Below are positions 36,392 through 47,199 of a stretch of 64,000 bases of DNA, piece by piece. The notes below the pieces were generated by a model that was not told where the DNA came from, ran no database searches, and was given only the letters and a program-made list of their open reading frames with translations. The number at the start of each line of letters is the position of its first letter. The first letter of the stretch is position 1. The DNA comes from Chamaea fasciata (taxonomy: Eukaryota; Chordata; Aves; Passeriformes; Sylviidae): positions 39,473,185 to 39,537,184 of the forward strand of contig JARCOQ010000004.1 in assembly GCA_029207755.1 (NCBI GenBank), written 5' to 3'. The position numbers were made by a program, and so were the translations under genes.

Positions 36392-37281
36392 TATTGTATT
36401 TCTCTGGGGAATGGTTTTTCCCCCTAAGACCCCTAATGCTTGTAACCATTTGGTTTCACCTTTTGTCCTAGGTTGTAGTGACAACTACAAAGTCTTCTTT
36501 GGATATACGTTGTAGTGCACAAACTATTCTATCACTGTCTTAATGAACTGTTGAATCCAATTGTTGGAGCAGTGCTCTTCCCGGGCCCCCTCCCTCAGGG
36601 CTATCTTCTGTTAATGGCCCATCAAATGACTTGCTGCATGACTCATAGATAACCCCCTCTGGGAGCTATCTCTGTTTAATGGGCCATCAAAGACCACCTG
36701 CATGACTCATCATCCCATTGTGAGATGCTCCACCCAGAGGGAGGAACCAAGCATTCTCACCTGGATATAATCTGGGTTTTGGGACAGTACAAGCAGCTGT
36801 TACCCACTGGATTCCCAGAGAACCAGAGCTTCCAGACCTCTCTGCGGGATCACTGCTTCAAGAAGACCACCTCATCTGGACTGCTTCCATCACCCTGCTC
36901 AGGTTGTATTCTGACTCCGTCAGTGGTCTTTTTTGTTATTGCATCTATTTTATTTTACTTTTTTTCCTTTCTTCCTATTAAATTGTATCTCTGACTTGGA
37001 GCCTCTCATTTGTTTTGCTTTCAAACCGCTACTCCTTTCCTTCCTTTCTTGACCTAATTTGGTGAGTGCCAGCCATCCTCCCTGAGTGAGAGACTAGATA
37101 CAACCCCTGTACTTCCTTGTTCTTTCTCTTGCCCCCTGGACCCATTCAAGAATAAACACCTTGGAATAATCCAGGGGTAAGAGCCTCTTTTGGAATCTTT
37201 TGTCCTGTCCCTCTGAGATAACCTTCCAAAGTCTCTCAAGCAACTGAGCTAGTCCTGGGTGGCAGTGGGGGGATATTTACA
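36392..37281 (+). repeat. E2 3' LTR, split by a nested LTR
   Basis: The two parts, 36392-36463 and 37034-37281, together give the same 315 bp as the 5' LTR after removing one copy of the 5-bp duplication. The first dinucleotide is TA instead of TG. AATAAA is kept (near 37151). Confidence 0.92.
36464..37033 (+). mobile_element. Nested solo LTR of the E1 family (570 bp)
   Basis: It starts TGTCCTAGGTTGTAG and ends ACCGCTACT, with the terminal A changed to T. It is flanked by the exact 5-bp duplication CCTTT (36459-36463 and 37034-37038), both copies derived from E2 LTR sequence. It is collinear with E1's 3' LTR, including its complete U3 start. It inserted after E2 and then recombined to a solo LTR. 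Confidence 0.93.
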
Positions 37282-37287
37282 ACAGAG

Positions 37288-40200
37288 GACCCAGTCCCCA
37301 AAGGATGTGCATTTCCAGGGAGCTGACTTTGTATTAGCTGTGATGCCTTGGATCTCTCTCTTCTGTGTCCTGGACTGTATGCCCATCAGTGGATGGAGTG
37401 CACGAAGTGCCCCAGGAGAGAGACTTCAAAAATCCTGACGAAGGTTGAGCATGGCCCACTATTCTGAAGAGCTGGACTGGCTGGCACCAGCCTAGTGCAG
37501 ATGAAGAGGTTATTTCCAGCAGGAACAGCCATGGCTTTTTCTTCTGCTATCATCCTGTCCTAACAGGGAAAGCAAGCCGGATGCACTGAGGTTCTGCTTA
37601 TTTCCCTTTCAGCTCCCTCTGCAGCTCTCCCTCTTACTTCTAGGGCTGAAGTAAGCTTTGTGAAGCATTTCCTGTACTTGGCTGTTGCAATCTTAGGCTT
37701 GCATACCATCCAAGGACCCTCCTGCAACAAAAGCAGATGAAATGAGAGGAGACACATGGGTTCTTGATCCAAATCCATTGGTCCAACGCCATGGGTGAGA
37801 AAAAGTTTACAGTATCCCAATGCATAAATTTTTCAAATTTTTACTTGATATTCCTCCTAGAGAGCTGATAAATTTCAACACTCGGGGCCAAGTACTACAT
37901 TCCTGGTTAATTTCAGTGAAGTTCCCAGAAAAATAATGGGCATCTAAAAGCTTGTAGAACATACAATAAAAACAGCCAATGATTTAAAAAATTACACCAT
38001 TCATCATATTAAGCCATATCAATCTACTAACCACTTCCATGCAGTCTGACAGGATGCAAGCCTGAAAATATTTAGAGAAATATTTGGAGAAAAGCTGATA
38101 CCTCTAAAGTTGTTTTTAAGTGCAGTAATAATCAGAAAACATTAAACTTCACAAGAGAAGAAGTTGAACGGTGTCTGGAATAAAGTTTCATGGATACACT
38201 CATCCTTTTTTTATTAAATCTGCAACAGTTTTCTTTCAAAACTTCATTCCAGAGTGCATTGTTCCAATGGAGATTTTTCTTGCTAAGCAGACTGATGAAA
38301 ATGTGACATTTCTTTGCCATATAGCCTCAGTTGCAACACTTAGTTTATCAGTACTATTGACTGCCTGCCGAAATTTCAAAGCCAGCTGGTAGTATCACCA
38401 GTTATAAAAAACCCAACAAACTTATAAAAATGCAGCCTCTTTAAAGGTCATCTTCTGCTCATATTCTGGTTAGTGGTTTTCATGTCAGCTGTGCATACTT
38501 CTTTGTTGCTTTCCATACTCTTCTGTGGATTTATTCATGTTTCCTAGAAATGCTTTCCTGACCCTCCCTGAGGAGGAGGTGCTTTCCCCATGTATCCTAC
38601 CTTCAAACAGGGCTGCAGGTCTTGCTGGCTTCTTTGAGCACCCTCAGCTCTTTGGAGGGATTCTTCAGCACTGTGACTCTGCTCACAGATTCATCATTAT
38701 TCTGTTTTACCCGCACCATTTAGAGACTACTCTGTTGTCCTCCACAAGCAGAAGTAACCAAAGAAATAGCACTGTTTTGCTCCAGTGGCTGTTCTTTCTC
38801 CAGTAGTGAGACCTGTTTCTCCTACCTCCTACCCAGCATGTGCTCTTCAGATCCAAACCATCCCAGTAGTACACAGATCTACAGAGGCAGGCAGCAAGGC
38901 CCTGGTGAACAGCTCGCAGCTGGTCCATCAAATGAGAACAGAATTTACCAATTTTTGCATGGTTTCATTGTCTGCAAGACAGAGGATTGTCAGTGGCCTG
39001 TAAGTCTGAAACACCGAGGAATATATTTTAATTAAAGCATGGGTTTAAAAAACCCTCCAGCTATAGATCATACATCATTACCAATAATGGTAGTATTTCA
39101 AGCGTGCTTCCCTGCATACAACTTCTAAAATAGATGCATAACTTGTGGTAAAAGCACTTGATTTGCTCATATAGTGACCACCGCACAATGACACCTCACT
39201 CAAAACCATTAACCTGCATTTTCAGTTTTATGCTTTTTGATGACATTGTAATGCTTGGTCAAATGTGACTCTTTTAAATTTGAAATCTTCTCCACGTTGC
39301 CTTTCTGTATTGCACTGTACAGGCCAATTAAAACAGTCTTGTCAACACAAATACAGATCTATGTTCAGTTGCTACTGTGACAACTTTTAAACTTTATATC
39401 CACTCACAGTTCTGTACCAGGAGTGTGCAAAATCTCTTGAGGGCAGAAACAGTGGCAAAGAGTCTGGTGGTGGGTTTGGTTTCTGCTTGTCCATTTGGGT
39501 TACTTTGTTTGCTTTGTGTTTTTGTTGCCTGTGTTAGGTTTGTTGGGCGTTTTTTTTTCTCATTAGGAAAGAAGTGTCATTCTTTCAAGTCTAATTCTAG
39601 TGTCTTGGTAACAAGTATCACTTCTGTTGAGTTTGATATTGAAGATACATACGCCATAAAGAATGACATAAAGTATTCATCATGAGTACATAGGAAGGCT
39701 GAGAACTTCTTAAACGTGTCCAGACAGAAGATAAGGTCCTCAGCTGCTCATGTTTTGTCCATCTGTATAAAACTTATTTGCAGCTATGCTAACTGTGCAC
39801 GGACACCTGTAGCTCGCACTTCCTAATTCGGATATCTGTGAAACCTCCTGAACTATACCCTTATTCAGACCTTCAGAGCAATGGTAAAAGTTTGCAACTT
39901 CAGCATCTTCCATGAAATAGCTCCTGCCACAGATGCTCCCAGGCATTACATGTTTTGACTCTGATACATTATTGTTAAAGAAGGAGAATAAATGATGCAA
40001 AACAAATTACACTTTGTGAAACGACCAGACCAAGTTTTCAAAAAAGGGGGGGAGGGGGAAATTTCATTGTGCACATGGATTCCTCATGCCTCGAAGTTCT
40101 GATCTTGTAAATATAGAAGAAATTAGGCACTTCCCCAAAACCTGAAGAGCAAGAAACATGATCAGATCTTTTAAAAGCAAAATTTCAGGAGTGCTGATCA

Positions 40201-40764
40201 CCCTCAACTGAATGCTGGAATTGCCATATAAGCCATAACTTGTTCTCAAATTAGAATGAACAAATCACTAAGAATATGATTGAGGGGATAATCTTTCATC
40301 ATAAAAATTATTTCACATTGCTTGAACATGTTATTATTCTTTTTCTTGGCATTCAATAGACATGATTTATGATGACATTGCAATATTTTTTACAAAAGCA
40401 ATACTATTAACCTTAAAATATTGGAAAACCTTAGGGGAGGGTCACTGTAACATTTTGTTACCTGAAATATGTCAAATTTCCTGGCCAGCTGCCACAGAAG
40501 TGTTGTTTACCTTACTGCACCTTAGTAGATCCCATGCTGTCAGATGTGATCTTTCTTTGTTGTTCAAAATATAGGGGACACCAGTAGTACTTTGAACAGC
40601 TGGTGAGCATGGCTCAGACCCCATCATCTGAAACAAGATAGTAAAGTTTGTAAGATGCTTTGGTGCTCTTCAAAGCAGCGGAACTATCTGACTTCAGGTG
40701 ATTTGTTTCTGCCTTCAGATATGTATTAAAAGCTTCTTCTGACTTAAATATAAGCCTCCTGTTC
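37288..40764. other. Non-coding DNA
   Basis: No exon or repeat family recognised in 3.5 kb. A G-rich stretch AAAAAAGGGGGGGAGGGGG lies at 40040-40058. Confidence 0.55.
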
Positions 40765-40769
40765 CAGTC

Positions 40770-41468
40770 TGTCCTGAGGTGACGTTGTGAGGTTTGTATC
40801 CCCAATTGTCTGTTGGGTCTCTGTTGGATATTGCCCTGTGTGCCTTTGGTGTTGGGTCTGGGAGCAGGGGGAAGGGAGAGGCACACGGTTTGTTTTCAGA
40901 AACTTTCCTCCGCCGCTGGCCTTGAGAATCAGATTCAGCAACACACGGTGAGAGACAGAGATATTTTTTTCTTCAGTAGTTAGTTAGCTAATTAGGCAGT
41001 AGCTAGCAGAGGAGGAGAAGCTTCACTTTTTTTTCCTCTCCTCCTGTTTTTTTTTCTTTTTTTTCCTTTCCTGTTTTTTTTCCTCTTTTTTTTTTTTCCT
41101 GTCTTTCCTTGGAGCTGTTAAAATCTCTCTGGACAAAGGACTTGGGAGAGCGCTGTGGGGGCCCACACCTGGAACCCACCAAGATCCATCCTGCGCAGCG
41201 TGTCCCAGCACCAGAGGGACTGAGACAGAGCAGCCACCTCCAGGAAGGACTTCTTTTCTAATCCTGTCATCTCTCCAGAGCAGCACGAAGTTCTTGTCAT
41301 CTGGTATTGTTGAATTTATTGTGCTGGGGAGTGCTTTGTCTGTTTAATAAACAGGGTTCTTTCCACTTCTCTTGGAGGAGGTTTTTTCTTCTCTGAACCA
41401 GTTGGGGGAGGGGAGGGAGGGCCCCCTTAGGAGATTTCCTCCCAAAAAATCTGCCTTAAACTTCTATA
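40770..41468 (+). repeat. E3 5' LTR (699 bp)
   Basis: Starts TGTCCTGAGGTG and ends AAACTTCTATA, where the 3' LTR has CTTCTACA. A long pyrimidine tract fills 41027-41112. AATAAA is at 41346-41351. Positions from about 41090 on are repeated in the 3' LTR, and the earlier U3 is unique here. Confidence 0.85.
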
Positions 41469-41475
41469 ACTTTTC

Positions 41476-41496
41476 TGGTGCCCAAAAACGAGGGGC
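41476..41496 (+). other. E3 primer-binding site
   Basis: TGGTGCCCAAAA followed by ACGAGGGGC, seven bases after the LTR. It resembles the lysine-type site of E1 with an expanded A run in the middle. Confidence 0.65.
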
Positions 41497-41576
41497 AGGA
41501 GAGAGTGGAAACAACCCTGTACTGATTGTGCTTCTGGCTGTAAGTACTCTGTATTGATATAAAGCAGTCAGTAGCT

Positions 41577-42248
41577 ATGTTGTTTGAATTTATGTCTCTT
41601 GGGGTGGGGGTCTTGACGTGTTTTGGGTCCTTAGGCTTCTTTGAGGTCCTAATACCTTTGTGGTCCTTATGTTTATTTTCATATCCAGAAATAGCTCCGG
41701 TATTGTCCCTAATACGTAGTTTTTACAGCAGAGGGACACAGATTAGAGTAGCTATTGGCCTTGGCTTGGTAATAACAATTTGTAGGAAGTTTATAAAGGT
41801 GCTGGAATCTATTCCTGGTATGTATGGTTCATGGTTATGGTTATTCACCCTGTTTTTTGGAGGAGGAGCAGGGGATGAAGCGTTGCAGTCTTTCGTTCCC
41901 TTCTTCTCCTGTAAATCTGTTACATCACTGTTGGAGAATGTTCAGTTTCCCCTAAGTGTCAAAGAGACCATCTTTCTGGTATTTAATCTGATAAACTTCC
42001 TCTATACAGTCTGCAGGTTTTCTAGAATGAGGGCTGAGATTTCTAGAGGGGTTGATAAAACCCCTAACCCAGGAGTAGACCCAGGCGTAGAAAATCCTGA
42101 GTGGTGTGGAGAATGGGAGGATATGGGCCAACTCCCTGAGAAATTTTCTGATCTTATGGTCTGGGACTTCCCACGTGAACAAATTCAGAATCCAGCCAAG
42201 GTGGGGAAATACCTGAAAGAGAAGTACCATGATGCCTCTAAAGGGTAA
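41577..42248 (+). pseudogene. E3 Gag N-terminal multi-pass membrane module
   Basis: 223 codons starting 80 nt after the primer-binding site. Hydrophobic segments lie near residues 5-33, 57-70, 84-95 and 130-147, followed by an acidic region rich in Pro, Gly and Glu (about 165-200) and a basic end. The fourth hydrophobic segment with its upstream LLENVQFPLSVKE is homologous to E1. A TAA at 42246-42248 ends it, but the same frame continues open as Gag to 42647, so this is the N-terminal part of one Gag reading frame. It has no matrix-type start and no myristoylation Gly. Its role is unknown. Confidence 0.68.
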
Positions 42249-43560
42249 AAAATCATTGCAGTAAGCTGGGCCCTGGCATATGCTTATCGCACACTGCTAG
42301 ATACTGTAGGGCAGCAGACAGAGGCAGGGGGGCAGGGATACAAATCAACAGCTACCCCAGTCACTAAGGCTGCAGCCAACACCCCAGTCATGACGCCAGC
42401 AGCTAAATCAGAACCTGAGCCTGAGTCGGCAGCTAAATCGAACAGTAAGCTTAAGCCCCTGGCAGTTGCTTCAGCAAAGAAGCACACACAGAAAACTAAC
42501 AGACCGGTGGACGACCATGACCCAGGAGAAGGACTTCAACCAAAATCAGAAGCCAAAGCATTGGGCACAGGATCAGAAGCCAATATTGATTCCTTTTCCC
42601 TGAAGGACCTTCGGGGCCTTAAGAAAGGATTACAGGTGACAACCTGATGAATCTATAATTAGTTGGTTAGTCCGTCTTTGGGATGCTGCAGGTGAGGCTA
42701 CAATTCTGGACAGCACTGAAGTGAGGCATTTGGGATCCCTGTCACTTGATCCAGTCATTGACCAACAGATGATGACAGAGGCTAATCCTCGCAGTCTCTG
42801 GGTACGGGTCCTAGGAAGTGTGGCAGAAAGATACCTGTGTGCAGATGACCTTTATATGCAACAAACCCAATAGAAGACCACAGAACAAGGGATTCAATGC
42901 TTGAGAGAAATGGCAGTGGCAGAGATTGTCTTCTCAGATGTCATAAACACTAGGAACCCAGACTTGGTACCATGTACATCTGTGATGTGGCGAAAACTTA
43001 TAGGACTTGGGCCACAAGAATACTCTTCTGCTTTAGCAGTAATGAAGTGGGAGGACACGGAGGAGACTGTGCTTGATATGGCAAAGAAGCTCCGGGCATA
43101 TGCAGATGCTGTGCATGGCCCAAGATGTGCCAGAATCGCAGCTGTGGAAACACATCTCCAGAAACTAGAAGATAAGATAGAGGAGAATCATAAGAAACTC
43201 AGGGAGGAGATTAGAGAGGACCTTCTCCAAATCTCAGCAGTACAGATCAGAGGTCCTGGTACCCAACGCAGGCGTTCCCCAGGTAGGGAGAGTGGATACA
43301 CTCCATGAGCTGAGCTGTGGTTCTTCCTGCGTAATTGCAGAGAAAACATGAAGAGATGGGATGGAAAATCTACTGCTGCTCTGGCACAGCGGGTGCATGA
43401 AGTGAAGGAAGGAAAAACTCAGAGAGGAAGTTCCATCAAAAGGGAAGCAGCTCCAGTTGCCCATAGACGAACTGCCAGGTATGATGATGATGACATGTCT
43501 GACCCCCTTGAAGGAACCTCTAAGACATATGCCCAAGGAAAGAAGGATAACCAGGCTTAG
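42249..43560 (+). pseudogene. E3 Gag core remnant
   Basis: It follows the TAA in frame (IIAVSWALAYAYRTLLDTV), then a Pro/Ala/Lys-rich linker, then FSLKDLRGLKKG to the stop at 42645-42647. After a frameshift, WLVRLWDAAGEATILD and GSVAERYLCADDLYMQQ continue to a stop near 42871. The 42901-43308 frame has EQGIQCLREMAVAEIVFSDV just across its start, then a probable coiled coil (ETHLQKLEDKIEENHKKLRE) and GYTP, stop. The last part, 43348-43560, ends with DPLEGTSKTYAQGKKDNQA. No zinc knuckle is present. Order and spacing match E1. Confidence 0.82.
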
Positions 43561-44046
43561 AGGGGTCCTGCCTCTAGCCAGGTAGAGGCTAGGGAAAACC
43601 GTGGTTTTTGGACTGTGTGGATTCGTTGGCCTGGCACATCTGAACCACAAGAATATGAGGCCTTGGTTGACACTGGTGCACAGTGCACATTAATGCCATC
43701 AAGCCGTGTAGGGCCAGAATCTGTCTCTATCGCTGGTGTGACAGGGGGATCACAGGATTTTACTTTGGTGGAAGCAGATGTGAGCCTGACTGGAAATGAG
43801 TGCAAGAAACACCCTATTGTGACGGGCCCAGAGGCCCCATGTATTTTGGGCATAGACTACCTCCGAAGGGGCTATTTCAAAGACCCAAAGGGACTCAGGT
43901 GGGCATTTGGGATAGCGGCTGTAGTGACAGAGGGCATCCAGCAATTGAGCACCCTTCCTGGACTGTCCGAGAATCCATCTACAGTAGGACTTCTAAAGAG
44001 GGAAGAGCATCACGTACCAATTGCCACTTCGATAGTGCTCCGCTGA
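43561..44046 (+). pseudogene. E3 protease
   Basis: Open from 43561 to the TGA at 44044-44046 except for lacking its own upstream ATG; Gag stops immediately before in the same frame. The active site ALVDTGAQCTLMPS is intact, with GVTGGSQDFTLVEADVSLTG and the conserved ILGIDYLRRGYF. Gag and Pro in one frame separated by a stop suggests readthrough or a mutated sense codon. This is the best-preserved protease in the window. Confidence 0.85.
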
Positions 44047-44049
44047 CAG

Positions 44050-44327
44050 TATAGAACAACTCAAGATGCTGTGATCCCCATCCATAAGATGATTCGAGAG
44101 CTGGAGACCCAAGGGGTGGTCAGTAAAACCCACTCACCCTTCAATAGCCCCATCTGGCCTGTGCGTAAATCTGAAGGTGAATGGAGATTGACTGTGGACT
44201 ATCGTGCATTAAATGAATTGACTCCACCACTGAGGGCTGCTGTGCCAGACATGCTGGAACTCCAGTATGAGCTGGAGTCCAAAGCAGTGAGGTGGTACGC
44301 CACTATTGACATTGCCAATGCATTCTT
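44050..44327 (+). pseudogene. E3 reverse transcriptase, N-terminal part only
   Basis: It keeps MIRELETQGVVSKTHSPFNS, PIWPVRKSEGEWRLTVDYR, LNELTPPLRAAVPDMLELQ and ATIDIANAFF, so fingers and palm up to just after the first catalytic Asp. At about 44325 it runs directly into LTR sequence. The rest of RT, RNase H and integrase are absent. Confidence 0.9.
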
Positions 44328-44703
44328 TCCTTGGAACTGTTAAAATCTCTCGGGACAAAGGACTTGGGAGAGCGCTGTGGGGGCCCACACCTGGAACCCA
44401 CCAAGATCCATCCTGTGCAGCATGTCCCAGCGCCAGAGGGACTGAGACAGAGCAACCACCTCCAGGAAGGACTTCTTTTCTAATCCTGTCATCTCTCCAG
44501 AGCAGCACAAAGTTCTTGTCATCTGGTATTGTTGAATTTATTGTGCTGGGGAGTGCTTTGTCTGTTTAATAAACAGGGTTCTTTCCACTTCTGTCGGAGG
44601 AGGTTTTTCTTCCCTGAACCAGTTGAGGGAGAGGAGGAAGGGGAGGGGAGGGAGGGCCCCCTTAGGAGGTTTCCTCCCAAAAAATCTGCCTTAAACTTCT
44701 ACA
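44328..44703 (+). repeat. E3 3' LTR, 5'-truncated
   Basis: It matches 5' LTR positions from about 41090 to 41468 and ends AAACTTCTACA. AATAAA is at 44568-44573. It has an extra 14-bp purine insert near 44628-44645 relative to the 5' LTR. The first about 320 bp of U3 were lost in the deletion that joined it to RT. Confidence 0.9.
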
Positions 44704-44708
44704 CCGTC

Positions 44709-47199
44709 CAAGGTCAGGATTTGATCTGTGCTATAGTCTGAATAAAAACTGCCTCTCTTGCCGTAGTCAGAGTGCCTGGGTCAGAGTGTCTAGGACCTCC
44801 TGCATCTTCAGCCCCAGGAGCATGTCATTCAGATGTCTTAACTTTGTAAAGTTCAGCAGAAAGAATAAATTGTAATATTCGCACCAGAAGCTCTTCAGAT
44901 GTTTTGTACTGTATGCAAACTGTTTTCCCACTTCTAACATTCCCTGGTATCTATGTTCCCACCAGGAGGGGAATGTCTAGTTGGGGCCTTCACCCATCAG
45001 TCACTTTGTGGGATTACAAATTATTTGAGAGAAAAAGGTAGTTAAACAACACTTTTTAAAACCTTTATTCTACATCATACCCGTTGTGGGATTATTATAT
45101 GTTGGTGGAGGAAAGTAGCAGGTTTGAATTCTCCACTGAAAACAAGAAAAAATAAAGTGTGTTTTACAGACACAAACTGTGAACTCTAAAACATATCCCA
45201 CACTTAATAAGGGCAGCCTTCCCTTGAGGTATGCACTACTTATCACTGAAAAGTTGTGCTTCTTTTCACGGATGTGGAACGAAATGCCTCAGTTTTAATT
45301 TTGCCTGTGCATTGTTTTGAGGAGTTGAGTGGATGAGAATGGCTTCACTGAACAGTGTTGAGGATGAATAAAAAAAAATTTGGAAAACAGGACATGGACA
45401 TCCTCCTTAGTTTTCTACAATATCTGTGCACTTCTTCCCATCATGTCCTTCTCTGCAGTGCTGTCTTTTCTATGCTGATCTTTCTGGCACCACATTCTTT
45501 TTACCTAGTTTCCCTAGTGTGTCAATGCTGCTTCCATGGGATGGACCAGATCTTTGGACTGGCACAACAAACTCTTTCCCAAGCTTACAATGTCAACAAA
45601 AAGGAAAAGATACTTTCCTATACACTTGAATACATTTTCTGTGAAATATTTAAGTGACATGCAGCAGGTCATACTCTTTGGAGGGCAGTTAATTCAGGGC
45701 TGCAGGTCTGGCAACCTCCAAGAATTTGGCTGGAGATTATTGTAAAGTCTTAACAGGAGAGCAATATAATGAACATTGCAATATATGCTAGGAGAAAAGG
45801 GAGAGGCTGCTGATGTGCAAGATGAAGAGTACAGTTATGTGAGGCATGTGCAAGGATGATGGTTTAAGTGGAAAGAGTGCAAAGGCCTAAACCAGGGAAA
45901 TAGAGAAGTTCCAGGTGTGGGTGGGGAGGACTGGGGTAAATGAAAACCAAATGAGAAAAGAAGCATCAAAACAGAAACATACAAGTCAAGCTGTCTGAAA
46001 AAAAGAAAAGGAAGGTGGGTGAGCTGGCACCAGAAGACAAGATGTCATGAATCTAATGGGCAACAGCAGCAAAGGCATTGGAACAGGCAGTGGATGAGGC
46101 AAGAAGAGTGGGAGAGATGCAGCTAGTGGAACAGGCTGTTGGAGGGTGTTCCCCCATCCCTCAAGTGACAGGAAAACAGATTATAGTCTTCTGCTGGAAC
46201 ATGAAATTTTCACAGTGCAGTGGCTCAGAGCTGTTCCCTAGACCTGGAGCAGCCAAACCAGCTGTACCCAGCATAAGGAAAGCAATATCTGTATTCTGTA
46301 TAGGACAACAGGAAAAGTTATTACTCTCAATTAACAACTAAATTAGCAGGAGATACCACCTTTAGAGTGAGGTCATTAGAATTTGCTTTCTCTCTGGTGA
46401 TTAAACAGACTGTAATACCTAATCCAGTGCCTCAGTTTTGGAAACAGAGATGTTTGGTGTTGAAGGGGGCTCTTGTGCAGACTACAAGCCCCAGGAAATT
46501 ATCTTGCGTTCAAGACAATGCAGGGGGTGTGTGTTGGTTGGAAATAAATTAAAAGGAAGAAAGAAAAAAGGGGGGGGGGGGGGGGGGGAAGAAAAAAAAA
46601 AAAAAAGAAAAAAAAGAGAGAGAGGGAAACCCTGCTTGTAATCCTATTTACAAAGTATCCGAGGCAATGGCACCCAAAAGCCACTGTTCCTGGCTTCTGC
46701 TCCTGATAACGCATGGTTCATCATTATTTAAAAAAGGCACTGCAACTGAAAAAAAAGCCAGGAAATTTTACAAGGTTTCATATTCAGTCTTGCTGGCAAT
46801 CTGGTCCCAACTGGCAATCCCTTTGAGTATGTATTTATATGGGAGCACGGGATTAATCCTATTGATTGTAATGGAGTTAACTATATATGGACAGCACAGT
46901 GGTGTTTATAGCTTGAACTGAATTATGCAGGAAATGAGACTCTAAACTACTTATTAAAAACTCACTTTGGTCGCGCCTTTATGTACCAAAGACTTTTCAG
47001 ATTCAAACACCTAGCATTGTAGATTTCCCTCTGGAACAGATAACAACACTTGGCGCTCCTCAAACAGTGATCCCGCCATTTTCTCATATTTTCTCCTGAC
47101 ACTGTGATAAAAGACGAAGGAATATTTGTGAGTTTTGTTGTTGTTTTGTTTGTTTGTTTGTGAGGGGTTTTTTTTGTTGGTTTTGTTTTGGGTTTTTTT
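44709..47199. other. Non-coding DNA upstream of LVRN
   Basis: No exon seen. 44704-44830 contains AATAAAAACTGCCTCTCTTG and could be a scrap of another LTR, but no ends are found. A polypurine tract lies at 46553-46626. Confidence 0.5.
46553..46626 (+). repeat. Polypurine tract with 19-G run
   Basis: Only A and G: a mixed A/G start, 19 consecutive G (46570-46588), then A-rich and GA units. It lies 1.1 kb upstream of the LVRN ATG. Such tracts can form quadruplex or triplex DNA and are error-prone in sequencing. Confidence 0.85.

Larger units (their letters stand above)
29655..37281 (+). mobile_element. E2: class II (alpha/betaretrovirus-like) provirus
   Basis: The order is 5' LTR, leader, gag, dUTPase-like/protease, RT, RNase H, integrase, env membrane-anchor remnant, polypurine tract, 3' LTR. 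The flanking 6-bp duplication is TCAGAG (29649-29654) and ACAGAG (37282-37287), 5 of 6 matching, as expected for class II. LTRs are each 315 bp once the nested insert is removed and differ at about 28 positions by eye (about 9%), so it is an old insertion. Stops and frameshifts occur in every gene. A solo LTR of the E1 family sits inside the 3' LTR. Confidence 0.92.
40770..44703 (+). mobile_element. E3: deleted ERVL-like provirus
   Basis: It contains a 5' LTR, primer-binding site, Gag with a membrane module, protease and the first part of RT, then a direct junction to the 3' LTR. Flanks CAGTC (40765-40769) and CCGTC (44704-44708) match at 4 of 5 positions, a plausible 5-bp duplication. By eye the LTRs differ at about 3-4% of shared positions, so it is probably the youngest of the four. 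It is homologous to E1 in every retained gene but its LTR is different. Confidence 0.9.

Noticed and set aside
44704..44830. Sequence with AATAAAAACTGCCTCTC after E3, considered as U5 of another LTR
   Set aside because: No matching start, no duplication, and no second copy in the window.
1..47199. Search for AP3S1 or other conserved neighbours upstream of LVRN
   Set aside because: No exon of AP3S1, COMMD10 or ARL14EPL was recognised by eye. The nearest neighbour gene may be outside the window.
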